Of a DNA stretch of 64,000 nucleotides, positions 10,052-21,116 are shown one piece after another. Location: positions 2,271,454-2,335,453 of the forward strand of contig JAJEKV010000033.1 of the NCBI GenBank assembly GCA_021234155.1, given 5' to 3'. Source of the DNA: Isoetes taiwanensis. Lineage: Eukaryota; Streptophyta; Lycopodiopsida; Isoetales; Isoetaceae. The translations under genes and the position numbers were made by a program. The first letter of the stretch is position 1. Each line of letters starts with the position of its first letter. The notes below the pieces were generated by a model that searched no databases, was not told the DNA's origin, and was given only the letters and a program-made list of their open reading frames with translations.

Positions 10052-11429
10052 ATGGCTGCCATCGATCTACTTGCATGGTACCAGGATGGAGAGCATTGGG
10101 ATCCACAGGTGCCCTTTGACCTTCTACACCCCTTTCTATGCCAGCGCCTCGACCTCATCTCCAATATGCAGCGGCACCCAGACTATGCCGGATTCCTACA
10201 GTTTTACACAGAGGAGATGCTCCCTCTGTGTACTCCTTTTGGGGAACCTCCCCAGTTGTATCTAGAACGGGATGTAGTCCGAGATATGCTAGGGGTGACA
10301 CCCACGCATATGATGTGCTCAAGGGCAAGCTTAGATGGGGTAAACAGCTGCCAGTTGTTCAGCACCAGGGGCGACAATATCTTGAAGTTGCTTTTGCCCT
10401 AGCCATCCTCATGGATCAGTATGTTGAAGATGAGACATTGCCGGCAGAGAAAGGCAAACTTCCCGAGTCTTCCGAGGAGGAAGAGGATGAGCACATAGGC
10501 ATGGGTGACTTCGTCCGTTGGAAGCAGTTGGCAGAGGAGATGCCACCACGCCGGGAACAAGCTGCACGCTTGTGCGGGCTAGACGCCCTTCCAGTTAGCT
10601 TCTCTTGGACGATATCATCTGGACTTATCACATGGTGGCCGGGTTTAAGTGCCGACGCAAGGACCATGTACTCTATGAGTTAGCAGAGTACTGTATGGAT
10701 GATTTCATTGACTTCACTCCTATTGACCTTCCCCAGGAAGTACAACAGCTACTCCAATTTCATCAGGAGACCATAGAGCCGGCCGAAACTTTGCTACGGC
10801 TTCGGGAACTGGTGTTACAGGATCCACCATCTCAGCCTTCACCGAACGCCTTTATAGCTATGGGGCCTCAGGTCCCAAATATTAATATGGTCGAAGTTCC
10901 CTCCGGTTCGGATGAGGAGGGAGAGGATCTATACCATAACCCTGCTCATTTGAAGGAAGAGCAGGAGGAACTCAAGGAAGAAGAAGTCCCTATGGACTTA
11001 GATAAGGAGGTTGCCACGTCGGAGACCCCGCAAGGGAAGGTGTTGGGGAATCACCTCACCCGCTTCTTCCTATCAGCTTTTCGGCAGGGGCAAGTCCTTT
11101 TTGTAGCCCGGGACTTAGGGCCAGAGGCCGAGGCTTCATGGTGGACCCTCCGTGCTCTTTCCACATTGGCAGGGCACAAGAAGCTTCCCTATCGCACGCT
11201 TACATACGTACTCGTTCGACGGGATCTTGCCCTTACTGCATTGGGGCAGGATATTGCACCATGGATGAGTATGAAACTCCTTACGGCGGCCCCATTGGCT
11301 GCCGCCTATCCGCCAGAGGTTGCCTCCATTGCAGCTGCCACAGTAAACCCAGGGGTGACTTTGTTACGTCATCGACCACCCCCACCACCTCCTCGGCCTA
11401 TGGACGAAGAGGAGAACCCTAGTTCTTAG
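10052..11429 (+). pseudogene. Accessory ORF2 of the LTR element (two frameshifts)
   Basis: One ancestral protein is spread over three frames. It starts at ATG 10052 (MAAIDLLAWYQDG), shifts near 10330 into the frame reading GRQYLEVAFALAILMDQYVE, and shifts again near 10610 into MDDIIWTYHMVAGF, continuing to 11429. It has acidic blocks (SSEEEEDEH; EGEDLYHN; KEEQEELKEEEV) and a Pro-rich C-terminus (PPPPPPRP). I recognise no family. The start sits just after a pyrimidine run ending TTCCAG|CGCCC, similar to CTCAG|CGCC before the H3-fusion ATG, so both could be reached by splicing. The level of decay contrasts with the intact H3-fusion ORF. Confidence 0.6.
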
Positions 11430-11621
11430 GCATTTTTATTACGCATCTTGTACTGCGTATAGTTGTAAATTTTAATTTGGCATTTTTTCTTAGCCATCCT
11501 ACAATATATGTGCCATTTTCTTAAATATGATTATTGTATTGTTGAATACAATTAAATTGTTTTTCTCCCATGATACTTCCTTGTATCTATTAGAGTCTAG
11601 GGTATAAGAAATTGTTCCACA

Positions 11622-12221
11622 TTGTATATTCATTCTTGCCGTCTTGCAGACTATGATCTCGCAGAGATCGAGGAAAGAATCACCAATGACATACGAAGGG
11701 ACGATCCAGGACCTCCCGATCAAGATTACGGCCAACGATATGGTGAGTATCCAGATCGAGATGATGACTCCGAGGAAGGGGAACTTGTTGTGGAAGGAGA
11801 GCCCTATGATCCAGCTAAATGATTGGAAGTAGTCAACATTCTCCGAGAACGTGCCTTCGAACATTTGCAACAAACCCTACGACGAACTTGGGATTACTGG
11901 GAGATGACGAGGCATGAAACTTATGCCGATGCTAATGAGCATTTATGGCAGATTTTCTTTGCGCTACGAGATCTTTTTAATCTCCTCATCATTAGTCCCA
12001 TCTTGGACTACCAGCATGTCACTATCCAGGCATGGGCTCGCTATAAGGTAGTAAGGGCCGTATGGGAGAGCGTCCGCTATTCCATCCTCTACCCTTTTGC
12101 GCAACCCTTTTGTTCACTAAGAGTTGTTGAATGTACAGCCTTATGGCTAAAACATATTTGTAATCACTACTTTTTGTACATTATGACCCTAATTTTTGCT
12201 AAGAATATAACTCTGATGTAG
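11622..12221 (+). pseudogene. Accessory ORF3 of the LTR element (in-frame stop)
   Basis: One frame reads an acidic N-terminal part (DLAEIEERITNDIRRDD, then DRDDDSEEGELVVEGEP) to a TGA at 11820-11822 and continues in the same frame with LEVVNILRERAFEHLQQTLR and WARYKVVRAVWESVRYS. Just before it the sequence CTTGCAG|ACTATG looks like a splice acceptor. AATAAAG follows near 12240. I do not recognise the protein. Its C-terminal part is Trp/Tyr-rich and helical in character, with a hydrophobic end. The single stop codon suggests fairly recent inactivation. Confidence 0.5.
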
Positions 12222-12349
12222 CTGTTATTTTCACTTAATAATAAAGATCTTTTCTTCACTTCTATGGTCTTTATTATTATTTCCTAGCACTACCTAAACT
12301 AATCTTCTTTGTGACCGTGGTAGCACAATAACTCTCTTTATACCTTCTT

Positions 12350-12913
12350 ATGGTCAATATAGACGGTGCACGTAACGCCTCGTGGCAGACACCCTCGAAT
12401 GCTAGCAGATTAACACCTGAACAGGAACTCCTGCTGATCAAGCGGCAGTTAGTAGAGCTGCAAGCTTATGTGTTGAATGCCAACCCACCGCAGCATGTGC
12501 AGGAAGATGGGCCAGAGATACCTCCGTTACCGCCAAGTCCCCCACCACAGCAGCCACCTGCACCTGAACCAGGCCCCGTACCCGCACAAAGGAGGCACCA
12601 TTCCAAACGTCGTCGAAGTTCCTCTATGGATAGTGCCACATCCTCACAATCAGCCACTTCTGTGTCCTCTGAGTCGTCTGTGTCATCGGCTGACCATGCA
12701 AAGCGCCGAGACAAGGAGTACCGTAAGACGGTTGATACGGCCATAACCAGTATATGGAAAAATAGAAAACTGACCTAGTTTGATGGGAAATCTAGAGGCG
12801 GGCTGAATGTAGAGTCCTGGTTGGATGAGATGAAGGAGTTTGGAAAATCCTATGGCATGACAGAAAAGGATACAGGAACAATTTTGGATATACTTACGAA
12901 TGTAATCTTTTAA
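12350..12913 (+). pseudogene. Gag N-terminal part of the LTR element
   Basis: The ORF starts MVNIDGARNASWQT. It has a helical stretch (EQELLLIKRQLVELQAYV), a Pro-rich part (PPLPPSPPPQQPPAPEP), a Ser-rich basic part (HHSKRRRSSS) and KEYRKTVDTAITSIWKN. After a TAG at 12776-12778 the same frame goes on as FDGKSRGGLNVESWLDEMKE and MTEKDTGTILD. The FDG...W...M pattern is typical of the retrotransposon gag capsid start in plant LTR elements. From about 12880 the DNA reads as integrase of a minus-strand Gypsy, so gag is cut there. The last plus-strand residues before TAA (12911-12913) are therefore not gag. Confidence 0.65.
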
Positions 12914-13262
12914 TCCTGGCCAAAAGAAGCTTCTCTTTACCTTGTGAGATGTCTTATGAAACCCTGGATGACCTGATATTATCGCATCATGACATTCATT
13001 TAGTATCTTCTTTTTAATGTGATCTATTGCAGGAATACAAACTCTTGATTTGTATCTCAATATTCCCTGTTCAAAACTATGATTATCCTTTATCTCCAGA
13101 TTTTCTTTTTGTACACCCTTCAATTTCGGTCCAAAATGATTGTCTGCAGCAATAGTATTTTTCACCTCATCCAACCAATCTGTTGTAATCATCGTTATTG
13201 CATAACAAGCTGGAAGTCTAGACAAAGCGTCTGCAACAACATTTGTACTTAATCTGAAAGTC
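12880..13262 (-). pseudogene. Gypsy integrase, N-terminal zinc region (truncated)
   Basis: The minus strand reads ILNECHDAIISGHPGFHKT, then SFFWPGLKDYIRKYI and NCSC, the H-H-C-C zinc-binding head of Gypsy integrases. The upstream part (ADALSRLPACY) is the usual linker after RNase H. The DDE core is missing because the element ends near 12880. Confidence 0.8.
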
Positions 13263-13289
13263 ATATTCTTGAAGAAATTCCATCCACCT

Positions 13290-13531
13290 ACGTTGTCTCA
13301 AATTCAAATTAGGTATGCAAGACTAGCATGGTCAGTATGCACCTCAAAATGATTCCCTAATAGATAATGTCTCCAAGCTCTAAGTGCATGTACAATTGCC
13401 AATAGTTCCTGATCATGAGTGGGATAATTTCGTTCAGCATCGTTCAGTTTATGAGAAATATATGCACACACATGCTTGTCTTGCATCAATATAGCTCATG
13501 TCCCTTCCCCACTAGCATCTGTCATAACCTG
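13290..13531 (-). pseudogene. Gypsy RNase H domain
   Basis: Readable motifs are AYISHKLNDAERNYPTHDQE, LLAIVHALRAWRHYLLG and FEVHTDHASLAYL, which are standard for Ty3/Gypsy RNase H. A stop separates it from the RT domain (QDKHVCAYI after TXAILM). Confidence 0.85.
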
Positions 13532-14569
13532 CTACTTCTTACTCGGGTCTGCCACTTTTAAAACAGGAGCATTTATCAACCTCTGTTTTAAATTTCTAAA
13601 AGCTTTCTCACATTTCTCATTCCATTGAAAAGCTATATTTGATTTTGTAAGTGTTGTCAAAGGACTTGCTATTGTAGAGAAACTTTTGATAAATTTCCTA
13701 TAGAACCCTGCAAGTCCTAAGAATGAGCGCACCTGTTTTGGGTTTTTACGAACTGACCATTCTCTTACCGCCTCAACCTTTTTGGGGTCAGGTTTAATTC
13801 CCTTTGCTGAAACAATATGACCTAAATAATCCATTTCGGTGCTACAAAATGAACACTTGACTTTCTTAGCATACAATTTTTCTCTTTTTAAAATACTCAA
13901 AACAATTCTCAGATGTTCTCTATGCTCTTCCAAGTTCTTTGAATAAACAAGTATGTCATCAAAGAACACGAGGATAAACTCATCAAGATATTCGCAGAAA
14001 CGATCGTTCATTAGACACTGAAAAGTTGCTGGTGCATTTGTTAAACCAAAAGGCATAACCACAAATTCAAAGTGCCTGTTTTGGGTATGTCACTCTCTTT
14101 GATTCTTATCTGGTGATATCCAGGTCTAAGATCTATCTTTGAAAATAATGAAGCTCCTTGAAGTTGTTCAAATAAGTCATCTATTCTAGGCAATTGGATA
14201 TTTATTCTTAATTGTGATATCATTTAATTGCCTATAATCGACACACATACGCATGGAACCATCTTCTTTCTTAACAAATAATACTGGAGCACCAAAAGGT
14301 GAAATACTAGGCTGTATGTATCCCTGATCTAAAAGTTCTTTTAACTGTTTTTTTAATTCCACTAACTCTGACAAAGCAAATCTATATGGAGCTTTTGATG
14401 GAGGAGAAGCTCCTGGAACCAATTCAATCGCATGATCAACATATCTTCGAGAAGGTAACTCCGTCAACTCTTCCGGAAACACTTCCTTGAACTCCTTGAG
14501 GATGTCCTGCGCATCATTCATGTATATTTGATTAATTTCTCCTGACCCTTTGAGGACAAGCAACCCCAA
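13532..14569 (-). pseudogene. Gypsy reverse transcriptase
   Basis: RT motifs in order: [49 protein letters not shown] and VFFDDILVYSKN, then YLGHIVSAKGIKPDPKKVEA and RSFLGLAGFYRKFI. The catalytic aspartates (KIDL and FDDI) are present. Two frame changes (near 14200 and 14060) break the ORF. The enzyme would copy element RNA to DNA if intact. Confidence 0.92.
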
Positions 14570-15000
14570 CCTTTCGTAATTGACCTCTTGATTTGCTTGC
14601 GACTAATGGATTTAGGAGTAAAATACTGCTTATTCAATCCTTCCAGTGTATATAGCCCTTGATGTTCCCTAGATTTTACTCTCACAACTCTTTCATGACA
14701 ATCTACTATAGCATGCACCTCACTAAGCCATTCCATGCCTATAATCATATCATATGAGCCTAGCTGAAGCACATGGAAATTTGCAATTGTAGGCATTTCT
14801 TGCACTTTCAATTTTAATGCATGCACATACTCGCTAGTAGCTTTTCACTTACCATCAGCCATTTTCACCATTCTTAAGACTTGTTGGTTAGTATTCAACC
14901 CAAACAACTTGACAAGCCTTGGTGAAATAAAATTGTGAGTGGCTCCCGTATCAATCAAAATACATGTGCCTGCAGCTGCGCTGTTCCTTGATTGACTGCT
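14570..15000 (-). pseudogene. Gypsy aspartic protease region
   Basis: CILIDTGATHNFISPRLVK shows the D-T-G active site (about 14940-14975). It is followed by GSYDMIIGMEWLSEVHAIVD, the second conserved strand of retropepsins in plant Gypsy elements. A stop lies between the two at about 14846. Confidence 0.85.
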
Positions 15001-15079
15001 GCAGAAACTTGTATATCTTCCTCTAAATCCATGAGAGTTGTCTGATGAGCTCTCAACCCATACATTATGAGATCCTTGA

Positions 15080-16324
15080 ACCTTGGCATTTGAGTTATTC
15101 TTCGTAGGACAAAAACGTGCCCTGTGCCCCTTTTGCTTACAGTAAAAGCATAAATTTTCCTTTATGCACTTATCATATTCAACTTTCTTCTTTTCTTCAT
15201 CCATCTGTGACATTACATTCAAAAATTATTTAGGGATATTATGAGAAGTTTGATGAACCTGAGAGTTTGATTCATCTCTATAATTCCTTTGGAAATTTCC
15301 TCTTTGTTGCTCCCTACGATTGGCATTCTTCTCCTCCTTAAGGATACTCTCGAAATATCGAGCCTTGTGCTCCACTTCTTCCAAGGTAAGTTGATCACAT
15401 CCAACTAATTTTTTAAGCTCCATATCTAGTCCTTGCACAAAGCAACTAGCTAATTCCTGCAGTTAAAGACTAATTATTACTTTTATAATACCTAGTTTAG
15501 AGAGCGATGCTTGCTTAACAGAATAATTCCTTGCCTTTGAATCTAACTTTGGACAATGTCGTTCCAAAGTGGAGAATTCTTGTATATAGTTATCCAAGGA
15601 TTGCTCTTTCTGTTTACACTACATGAATTTGTTCATCTGTATAATATGAAAGGAAGGTGGACAATACTTCGATATGAAAAGTTCCTTGAAAGTCTCCCAG
15701 GCTACTTCTTTATCAGCCATCTTATGTGCTGTCTTATGACGATTCCACCATATTAAGGCATTTTCAGTCAAACTCAATGCTACTACTCCCACCTTTTCTT
15801 CTTTAGGAACTTGTCTTACAACAAAATAATTTTCAGCCTTCTGAATCCAAGCTTCTGTCTTAACTCCATCCTTATCAAAACCATCAAATAGTTCCAACTT
15901 ATATTTCTTGGCAATATTCTTTAAAGCAGATGACTTCTTTTGTGCTTGAGAACTTTCCTTCCCTTGGCTCATAGGCGTAGATGATTTCGTATCCTCTTCT
16001 TTGTACCTTTTCCTCCGCCTAGAGTGCGAGCTTAGGGGCATTGAAGATTCTCGTTGATGGCTTCTCCCACTATGTGTTCTCAATACTTGTGGACCTCCCA
16101 CATCTCCCTGTTTTGATCAATCAGGATTAAGAAAATTTTCCCTTAAATAGCTTGCAAATTAATGATCCCTGACCTGTCTTTGCCCTTGTCGTAGATTCTC
16201 GATTTGCGTTTGCAAGTTGCATTTGCTCTGTGCTAGCTCGATTCAGATCAGTAAGTTGATTCTCTATGCTTGTTTGGAACCTTAAGAAAGCTTGCAACAT
16301 AGAGGATTCTAAAGTTTTCCTCAT
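15080..16324 (-). pseudogene. Gypsy gag with CCHC zinc knuckle
   Basis: On the minus strand: a helical N-terminal part (LQAFLRFQTSIENQLTDLNR), the capsid part (LELFDGFDKDGVKTEAWIQ, ENALIWWNRHK, ELFISKYCPPSF) and LEEVEHKARYFESIL. The knuckle CFYCKQKGHRARFC (C-x2-C-x4-H-x4-C) lies near 15115-15160. At least four stops or frameshifts interrupt it. Confidence 0.85.
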
Positions 16325-17021
16325 TGTGTCAAAATTACCCTCCTCCTGGTTGGCATTATTAGCAGATGAGGACTGGATAGATGTTCCCTAGGAGGTAGTT
16401 CCATCTGGAGAATACATAAAAGTTTCATACTCAATGAACTCTCTAGGTCTACCAAAATAAGATCAAAACTATCTAACCAGATTTTTTGCTTCCATGACTC
16501 TTGTAGAGGCCATGACATAGTCACCACATTCCTTACTTATTATCTATGCCCCTTTCATTCAATTTATTGTTTTACATCCATTAAGCAACCATATCATGAA
16601 TTAGGTTAATTAGCTAATATCAACAGAATTAAACATTAACAGTTAGCAAACCAGCAGTTGCCCATTCCAGTCCTACACTTGTAAGATATGCCTCTACACC
16701 TTGAGATTCCTCAAGTTAGAAGGGGAAGCAGCATGTTTCTTTACATAGCCATATGCTACCCACTGGTGGATTGACCCCCCACAACTATAACTTCGCTACT
16801 TCGGGTCCCACGGGTTCCACGGGTGCCACATATGTGTCCAGCGTGTCCAGCTCTGCTATAATTGTATCAGGTCCACATACGCATATCCTATGTGTTTTCA
16901 ATGCTTACTGTTAATGGCAGACATCCTATGATATTTTAATGTCGACTATAGTTTGTCCTTTACATCCCAATATTACAATTCCATGTACATTCAAACATTA
17001 ACCCCCAATCTAGTTACCAAG

Positions 17022-17054
17022 GAAAACAAGGTGCTACGCACGGAGGGTTGCCCT
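17022..17054 (+). repeat. 33-bp dispersed repeat, copy A
   Basis: A 33-base string containing GGTGCTACGCACGGAGGG is identical to 38985-39017. The flanks differ. It is probably part of a dispersed element family that I cannot name. Confidence 0.6.
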
Positions 17055-17373
17055 TTTGTGGCTCGAGAGTGTGTTTTCATGTTTCTTGTTGTCGTTTCGT
17101 TTTCATGGTCCTTGTTGGATCATTTGATGTGTCGGGAGTTATTAATGGTTTGAAAGGGGGATTTTGTTTTGTGTTTTTTTGTTTTCTTTTGTTTATGAAT
17201 TGTGCATGGACCAAGCCTATTTCTAGCATGGTGCTTCTGACTTGAGATCCCTGACATGAGATGTTTATTATTCTTTTTGCTCGCGCTTTACCTTGTAGGA
17301 AGAGGCGTTATTTTGTCGTTCTTATGTTCTAAAGCATCAACAACAGTTCCAAGACCTAGATATGACACCTTAA

Positions 17374-17452
17374 GAAATCATAGCCATATATGAGCATTGA
17401 TGCAGGGGGTGCGGTGCAATTTCTATGTTTTAAGTTTGGACCAGTGGATGGA
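17374..17452 (+). repeat. ~75-bp dispersed repeat, copy A
   Basis: It contains GAGCATTGATGCAGGGGG and TATGTTTTAAGTTTGGACCA and matches 44100-44170 with a handful of differences. Both are plus strand. The flanks are unrelated, so it is a dispersed repeat. Confidence 0.6.
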
Positions 17453-18459
17453 CAAGACCAAGAGTACTAATCTGGAATTTCATTGATATAGTGTAAGAAT
17501 GGTATCAATATGATGTAAGAATGCTTGAGTCATAACTTATTGCCTAGATGTGTTGTTGGATTCCAATAGCTTAAGGTTAAGATGTAATCACTTGCACAAT
17601 CTCTAGCCTATAGTTAGAGGGAATGATGCAATACCCTTGCGAAATAAATTTCTAAGCATGTTGAAGTAGACTAACGAATAGTCTTCAATAACTTCGCATA
17701 ACTCTTTGTAAGTTCTATGAAGCCAATAATATTAAATGTAAGCCTAGACAAGGGAAAATATTAACTCGCAACTTCATACACTGGCCTGTATTTTCTAGAA
17801 TGTAAGTCAGTGTATGTCCGTGTAGAACTCCAAATTGTATTTTCTAGAATGTAAGTCAGTGCATGTCCATGTAGAACTCCAAGTTTTGTATGTTTTGTTC
17901 AATTTTAAGGTTGCCACCTGCATGCATATTGTTAATGGAATGCACACAATCGAAATTTCGATGATATAATAGATTAGTTTATGATTTTTAGATGGCTTGG
18001 GTATAATATGTACCTTGTCATTTTTAATCTTGAGTGGATCTTTACACATACGCTTATTATTTTAAGAATAGAATAGAATATATTTTTTGTAAAGCATAAT
18101 ACATATTGGTTTGGTTGAATTTTTGAGTTGGTTTAAGGTACAAATTTTCATTGCTTAAGGCTTGAATGGAGTATATTTGAGTTCAAGATTTCCATGCAAG
18201 ATTAGTAATTGGAAGTGTTCCTAAGGCCACGATTGCAGGCATGGCAAAACATGGATGCATGGTAGTGACAAATGTTAGAGAAATGCTAAAGAACAAACTT
18301 TTATCAAAGCACAAACCAAACAAAAGGAAAAAGAGGACAAGCCAAAATAAAGAGAAAAATTATCAAGGATTTTTACCTGGGGTGTGATGATCCAAGTATC
18401 TTTTTCTATCCATATAATAATTGCGCCATATAAACCGTCATGTGGAAGAATTTCATGAA

Positions 18460-18785
18460 GACCGGACGTTGATGGATTCGCAAGTCGAGATGTCGTCTCT
18501 CAAGGTGCAATGATCAATAAATATGCATGAAATCAAGATCATCCACATGCACTTAAATTGTTCAAGGAAATGAAGGAAGAGGGAGTACAATCCAAGAGAG
18601 TCACTTTTTAAAAGCATATGGTAGCATAGGTTGCATTGCATGAAGCAAGTTCATACACAATCATATTATTCAAGATGGGGAGAACCTTAGATATTACTTT
18701 ATGGAATACACTTGTTGACACATATGCAAAGCCTGGGAGCATGGAAGAGGCATGTAGCATATTTGAGCCAAATCGATGCCAGACC
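18460..18785 (+). pseudogene. Pentatricopeptide-repeat (PPR) gene relic
   Basis: Through several stops one plus-strand frame reads SRDVVSQGAMINKYA, ALKLFKEMKEEGVQ, KRVTF, then LDITLWNTLVDTYAKPGSM and EEACSIFE. These match the plant PLS-type PPR consensus (DVVSWNAMI; LFxEMxxxGVxP; NTLVDMYAKCGS). PPR proteins bind organellar RNA in chloroplasts and mitochondria. Only about three repeats remain; with stops after KYA, VTF and MVA it cannot be made. Confidence 0.75.
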
Positions 18786-18789
18786 ATTT

Positions 18790-20250
18790 GATCCATTAAT
18801 AACAGATGCTCATTAAGGATAAAAAAAAAATGCAACATTCAACATTATAACTAGACATGTATGATTGATATTTTGTTTCAAAATTCTTTATGCTTAGTGT
18901 GTATTAAACGCATGAAATTGTAGATCAGTGTATGTCTAAACCCTCATTGCCCCTCTAGCTAAAGCATCTATACTGTTGTAGAGAGTAACAAGAATACAAT
19001 ACTTGGCCGGAAGTACTCTAGCATAAATTTCTTTATTTGAAATCTGAAGCAAATAGCAGTAAGATTTGCCATAGATACATTGGTTCAATGACAATCAGAA
19101 CAATATGATTAGCACATTACAATAAATTTGGTTCAAATTTCTTGTAGAGAAAGGCATCTGCCAGCTATAGCTATAAAGTATAACATGCCCACCTAGCTTT
19201 GGGAAATATTCGTGGAGATGAAGAAGCTTATTTCAATGCCCAATTTTTCTGTTATAGATGTCTCTGGCAACAAATGTTATAAGTTTATTGGCTCCAAAGT
19301 AAATTGCAGGGCCTATGATCTCTGCACGAAAAACAGGACGATTGTTCAGTTAAACATTTTTGTATGTTCTCCTGAACTAAGTTATAATGTCACCATAGCT
19401 TCTTGCAAAGAAAACACAACATAAAAGTACACAACTGCCTCATTGACTGTTAGTTTCGCCATAGTTAAACTAGCTAATGCATAAATAATCTACAAGAAGG
19501 TACAATAAGAAGGGTAGAAATTGTTAGTGTCCTCTGGAATTTTCCACATTGCCTTGGATCTTTCATGAGTCTCAGACTCGTAACCCGGGGGCTTCACCCC
19601 TTTATATAGAGCATATGGCATGTGCGTGCAAGGGGTCGACTGAAACCCCCCTGTATACGGCTTTTTGCGGGCGAAACCCCCCAACCATACGTACATATGA
19701 ATTTTAATTTTTGGCCCCTTATCCGTACATGTACTCCAGTCCTAACTAGCAATCCATATACCCTTTCCCATACATATACTGGACACCATAAGAAAAGTCC
19801 TAGCCCTTGTAGCACATATGGTAAGACATCATTTTTGGAATATTTTTTTAGTCATTACAAGAGCTAGCTAAGCTAGTTTGTTGTAGGGGTTTGGAGCTTG
19901 ATTATTCAAATACAAGCCCATATTAAATGCAAGGTTAAAAGGGGGATTAACATCATAACCTATGGCAAATAAAGACTATACAAAGTGTGTCAATCTCGAT
20001 GTCAATGCAATGTCCATTGAATGATTGATCTAAGTTGATTAGGGAGTTGAATTATCAATTGCCCTACAAAGTTTATAAGGCAAGATCAACAAGATCAAAT
20101 AGCTTCACAATTCTTAGCCAATGTTGGCCAATGGTTTATAATGTTGAAATGTTGAAATGGTTCATTATTGCATGGCTCCTAGACTTCCTAAGGTCATTAT
20201 TATGAGCTTCCTATGGTTCATTATTATAAGGTAGGATTATTCATAAAATC
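18790..20250 (+). other. Non-coding stretch
   Basis: I recognise no gene. 19570-19760 is GC-richer with runs of CCCC and short inverted elements (GGGCGAAACCCCCC), perhaps part of an old LTR. Confidence 0.35.
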
Positions 20251-20279
20251 ACATCATTGCATGGCCAGAAATTGCATAA

Positions 20280-20419
20280 TAGCAACTTATAACTTTATTA
20301 TAAGTTCTTATAACATCATCAGTTGAATCCTCTGCAGTTTTACTTGCCAAAACCATCCTAGTCCGCATAAGATTAATGTCATAAAGCTGTAAAGACCTAT
20401 CCTCAGATCCGGAAATGAG
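20280..20419 (-). pseudogene. Possible WD40-like exon of a host gene
   Basis: After an acceptor-like TTTTTACAG, the minus strand reads LISGSEDRSLQLYDINLMRT and continues to TAEDSTDDVI. SGSEDRSLQLYD has the form of a WD40 blade. Joining it to the upstream open frame (GIVRRFKPRQ) through the visible GT at CGTCA|GTTTG shifts the frame. So either the exon pairing is different or the gene is decayed. The identity is uncertain. Confidence 0.35.
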
Positions 20420-20585
20420 CTGTAAAAATATTGATTCAATCAGCAATGGCAAGAAATTAAAACACAGGAAGAGGAAAAATATATGGTACTCAAACTGACG
20501 AGGCTTGAACCTCCGAACAATACCATTACTTGACTTTTGAACCTTGCATATGGAACTCATGGCAGGCCATGCGCATGCAGCTAAC

Positions 20586-21116
20586 TTAGAGGCACAAAGA
20601 GTCCTGCGCATTCCAGCATTCCTTTTTTGCTGTTTGCGGTAGACTTTCAGAGGTCTCTACACCAAACCATTGCTCATAATCATCGTAAACCAGTAACCTT
20701 CTAAGTAAATATAGACCACCAGTTTTGATGATCCTTTGCTGCAGAAGACTGCTCTCTGCTGATATTTCTGTAAGTGCCTTAATAGCATCCTGTGTCGCTG
20801 CAATAGCATCAACAATAGATATCCTTGGTAGCTTGTCTTTACTAGGTTCTGTTGAAGATAGATTATGATGGTCAGCCAATCCAAGAAGATCAGCCATTGG
20901 CAGTTCTGCAGCACTCTTGCCAACTATAGCCTTGGCACTATTATCTTCATCTCGGAATGCTGCTTCTCGAGAGACAATACTGGCCAAGTGAGTGCCTGCT
21001 TGAGTCGCAGTGTTGTTTGCCTGATTCTGCATCAACATAGAACTCCTTTTAATGCTGAAGTACATAATGGTGTACAACAAACGAGACATCTCTTTCAACA
21101 CGGATAAGGTTTTCAA
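20586..21116 (-). CDS. Host gene fragment, possibly armadillo-like helical protein
   Basis: This minus-strand ORF of 176 codons reads like a real plant protein: THLASIVSREAAFRDEDNS, AELPMADLLGLADHHN, PRISIVDAIAATQDAIKALT and KTGGLYLLRRLLVYDDYEQW. The helical texture and the GGLYLLRRLL segment resemble ARM-type plant proteins, but I cannot name a family with confidence. The first ~30 codons before about 21050 are probably intron read-through. The frame ends at LCL*, and the +1 frame goes on with RTLCASKLAACAWP, so a frameshift or intron lies there. It may be a truncated copy of a larger gene. Confidence 0.4.
   Translation of the reverse strand: MKTLSVLKEMSRLLYTIMYFSIKRSSMLMQNQANNTATQAGTHLASIVSREAAFRDEDNSAKAIVGKSAAELPMADLLGLADHHNLSSTEPSKDKLPRISIVDAIAATQDAIKALTEISAESSLLQQRIIKTGGLYLLRRLLVYDDYEQWFGVETSESLPQTAKKECWNAQDSLCL

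Larger units (their letters stand above)
6257..12880 (+). mobile_element. LTR element carrying a histone-H3 fusion ORF (3' part missing)
   Basis: Order on the plus strand: a 1.66-kb LTR (6257-7915), a primer-binding site in a hairpin (7917-7962), an H3-fusion ORF (8577-9842), accessory ORF2 (10052-11429, two frameshifts), accessory ORF3 (11622-12221, one stop) and the start of gag (12350-12913, one stop). Gag then runs into a minus-strand Gypsy element, so protease, reverse transcriptase, integrase and the 3' LTR are not in the window as part of this element. Extra ORFs between PBS and gag are known in the Tat/Ogre group of plant Ty3/Gypsy elements. I see no conserved pol to place this element, so that comparison is only structural. 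Confidence 0.65.
12880..16527 (-). mobile_element. Degenerate Ty3/Gypsy element, minus strand
   Basis: Reading from right to left: gag with a CCHC knuckle, aspartic protease, reverse transcriptase, RNase H and the first part of integrase, the Gypsy order. Several stops and frameshifts make it inactive. It stops inside integrase at about 12880, abutting the gag of the plus-strand H3-bearing element. It therefore has no 3' LTR there, and the join is not a clean insertion. I could not define its 5' LTR to the right of 16527. Confidence 0.85.
16530..18455 (+). other. Non-coding stretch with dispersed-repeat fragments
   Basis: I recognise no gene. It presumably holds the lost 5' end or LTR of the minus-strand Gypsy, but no PBS is convincing. 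Two short sequences recur elsewhere in the window and are listed separately. Near 17785-17880 a ~55-bp segment (TTTTCTAGAATGTAAGTCAG) is tandemly duplicated. Confidence 0.4.
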
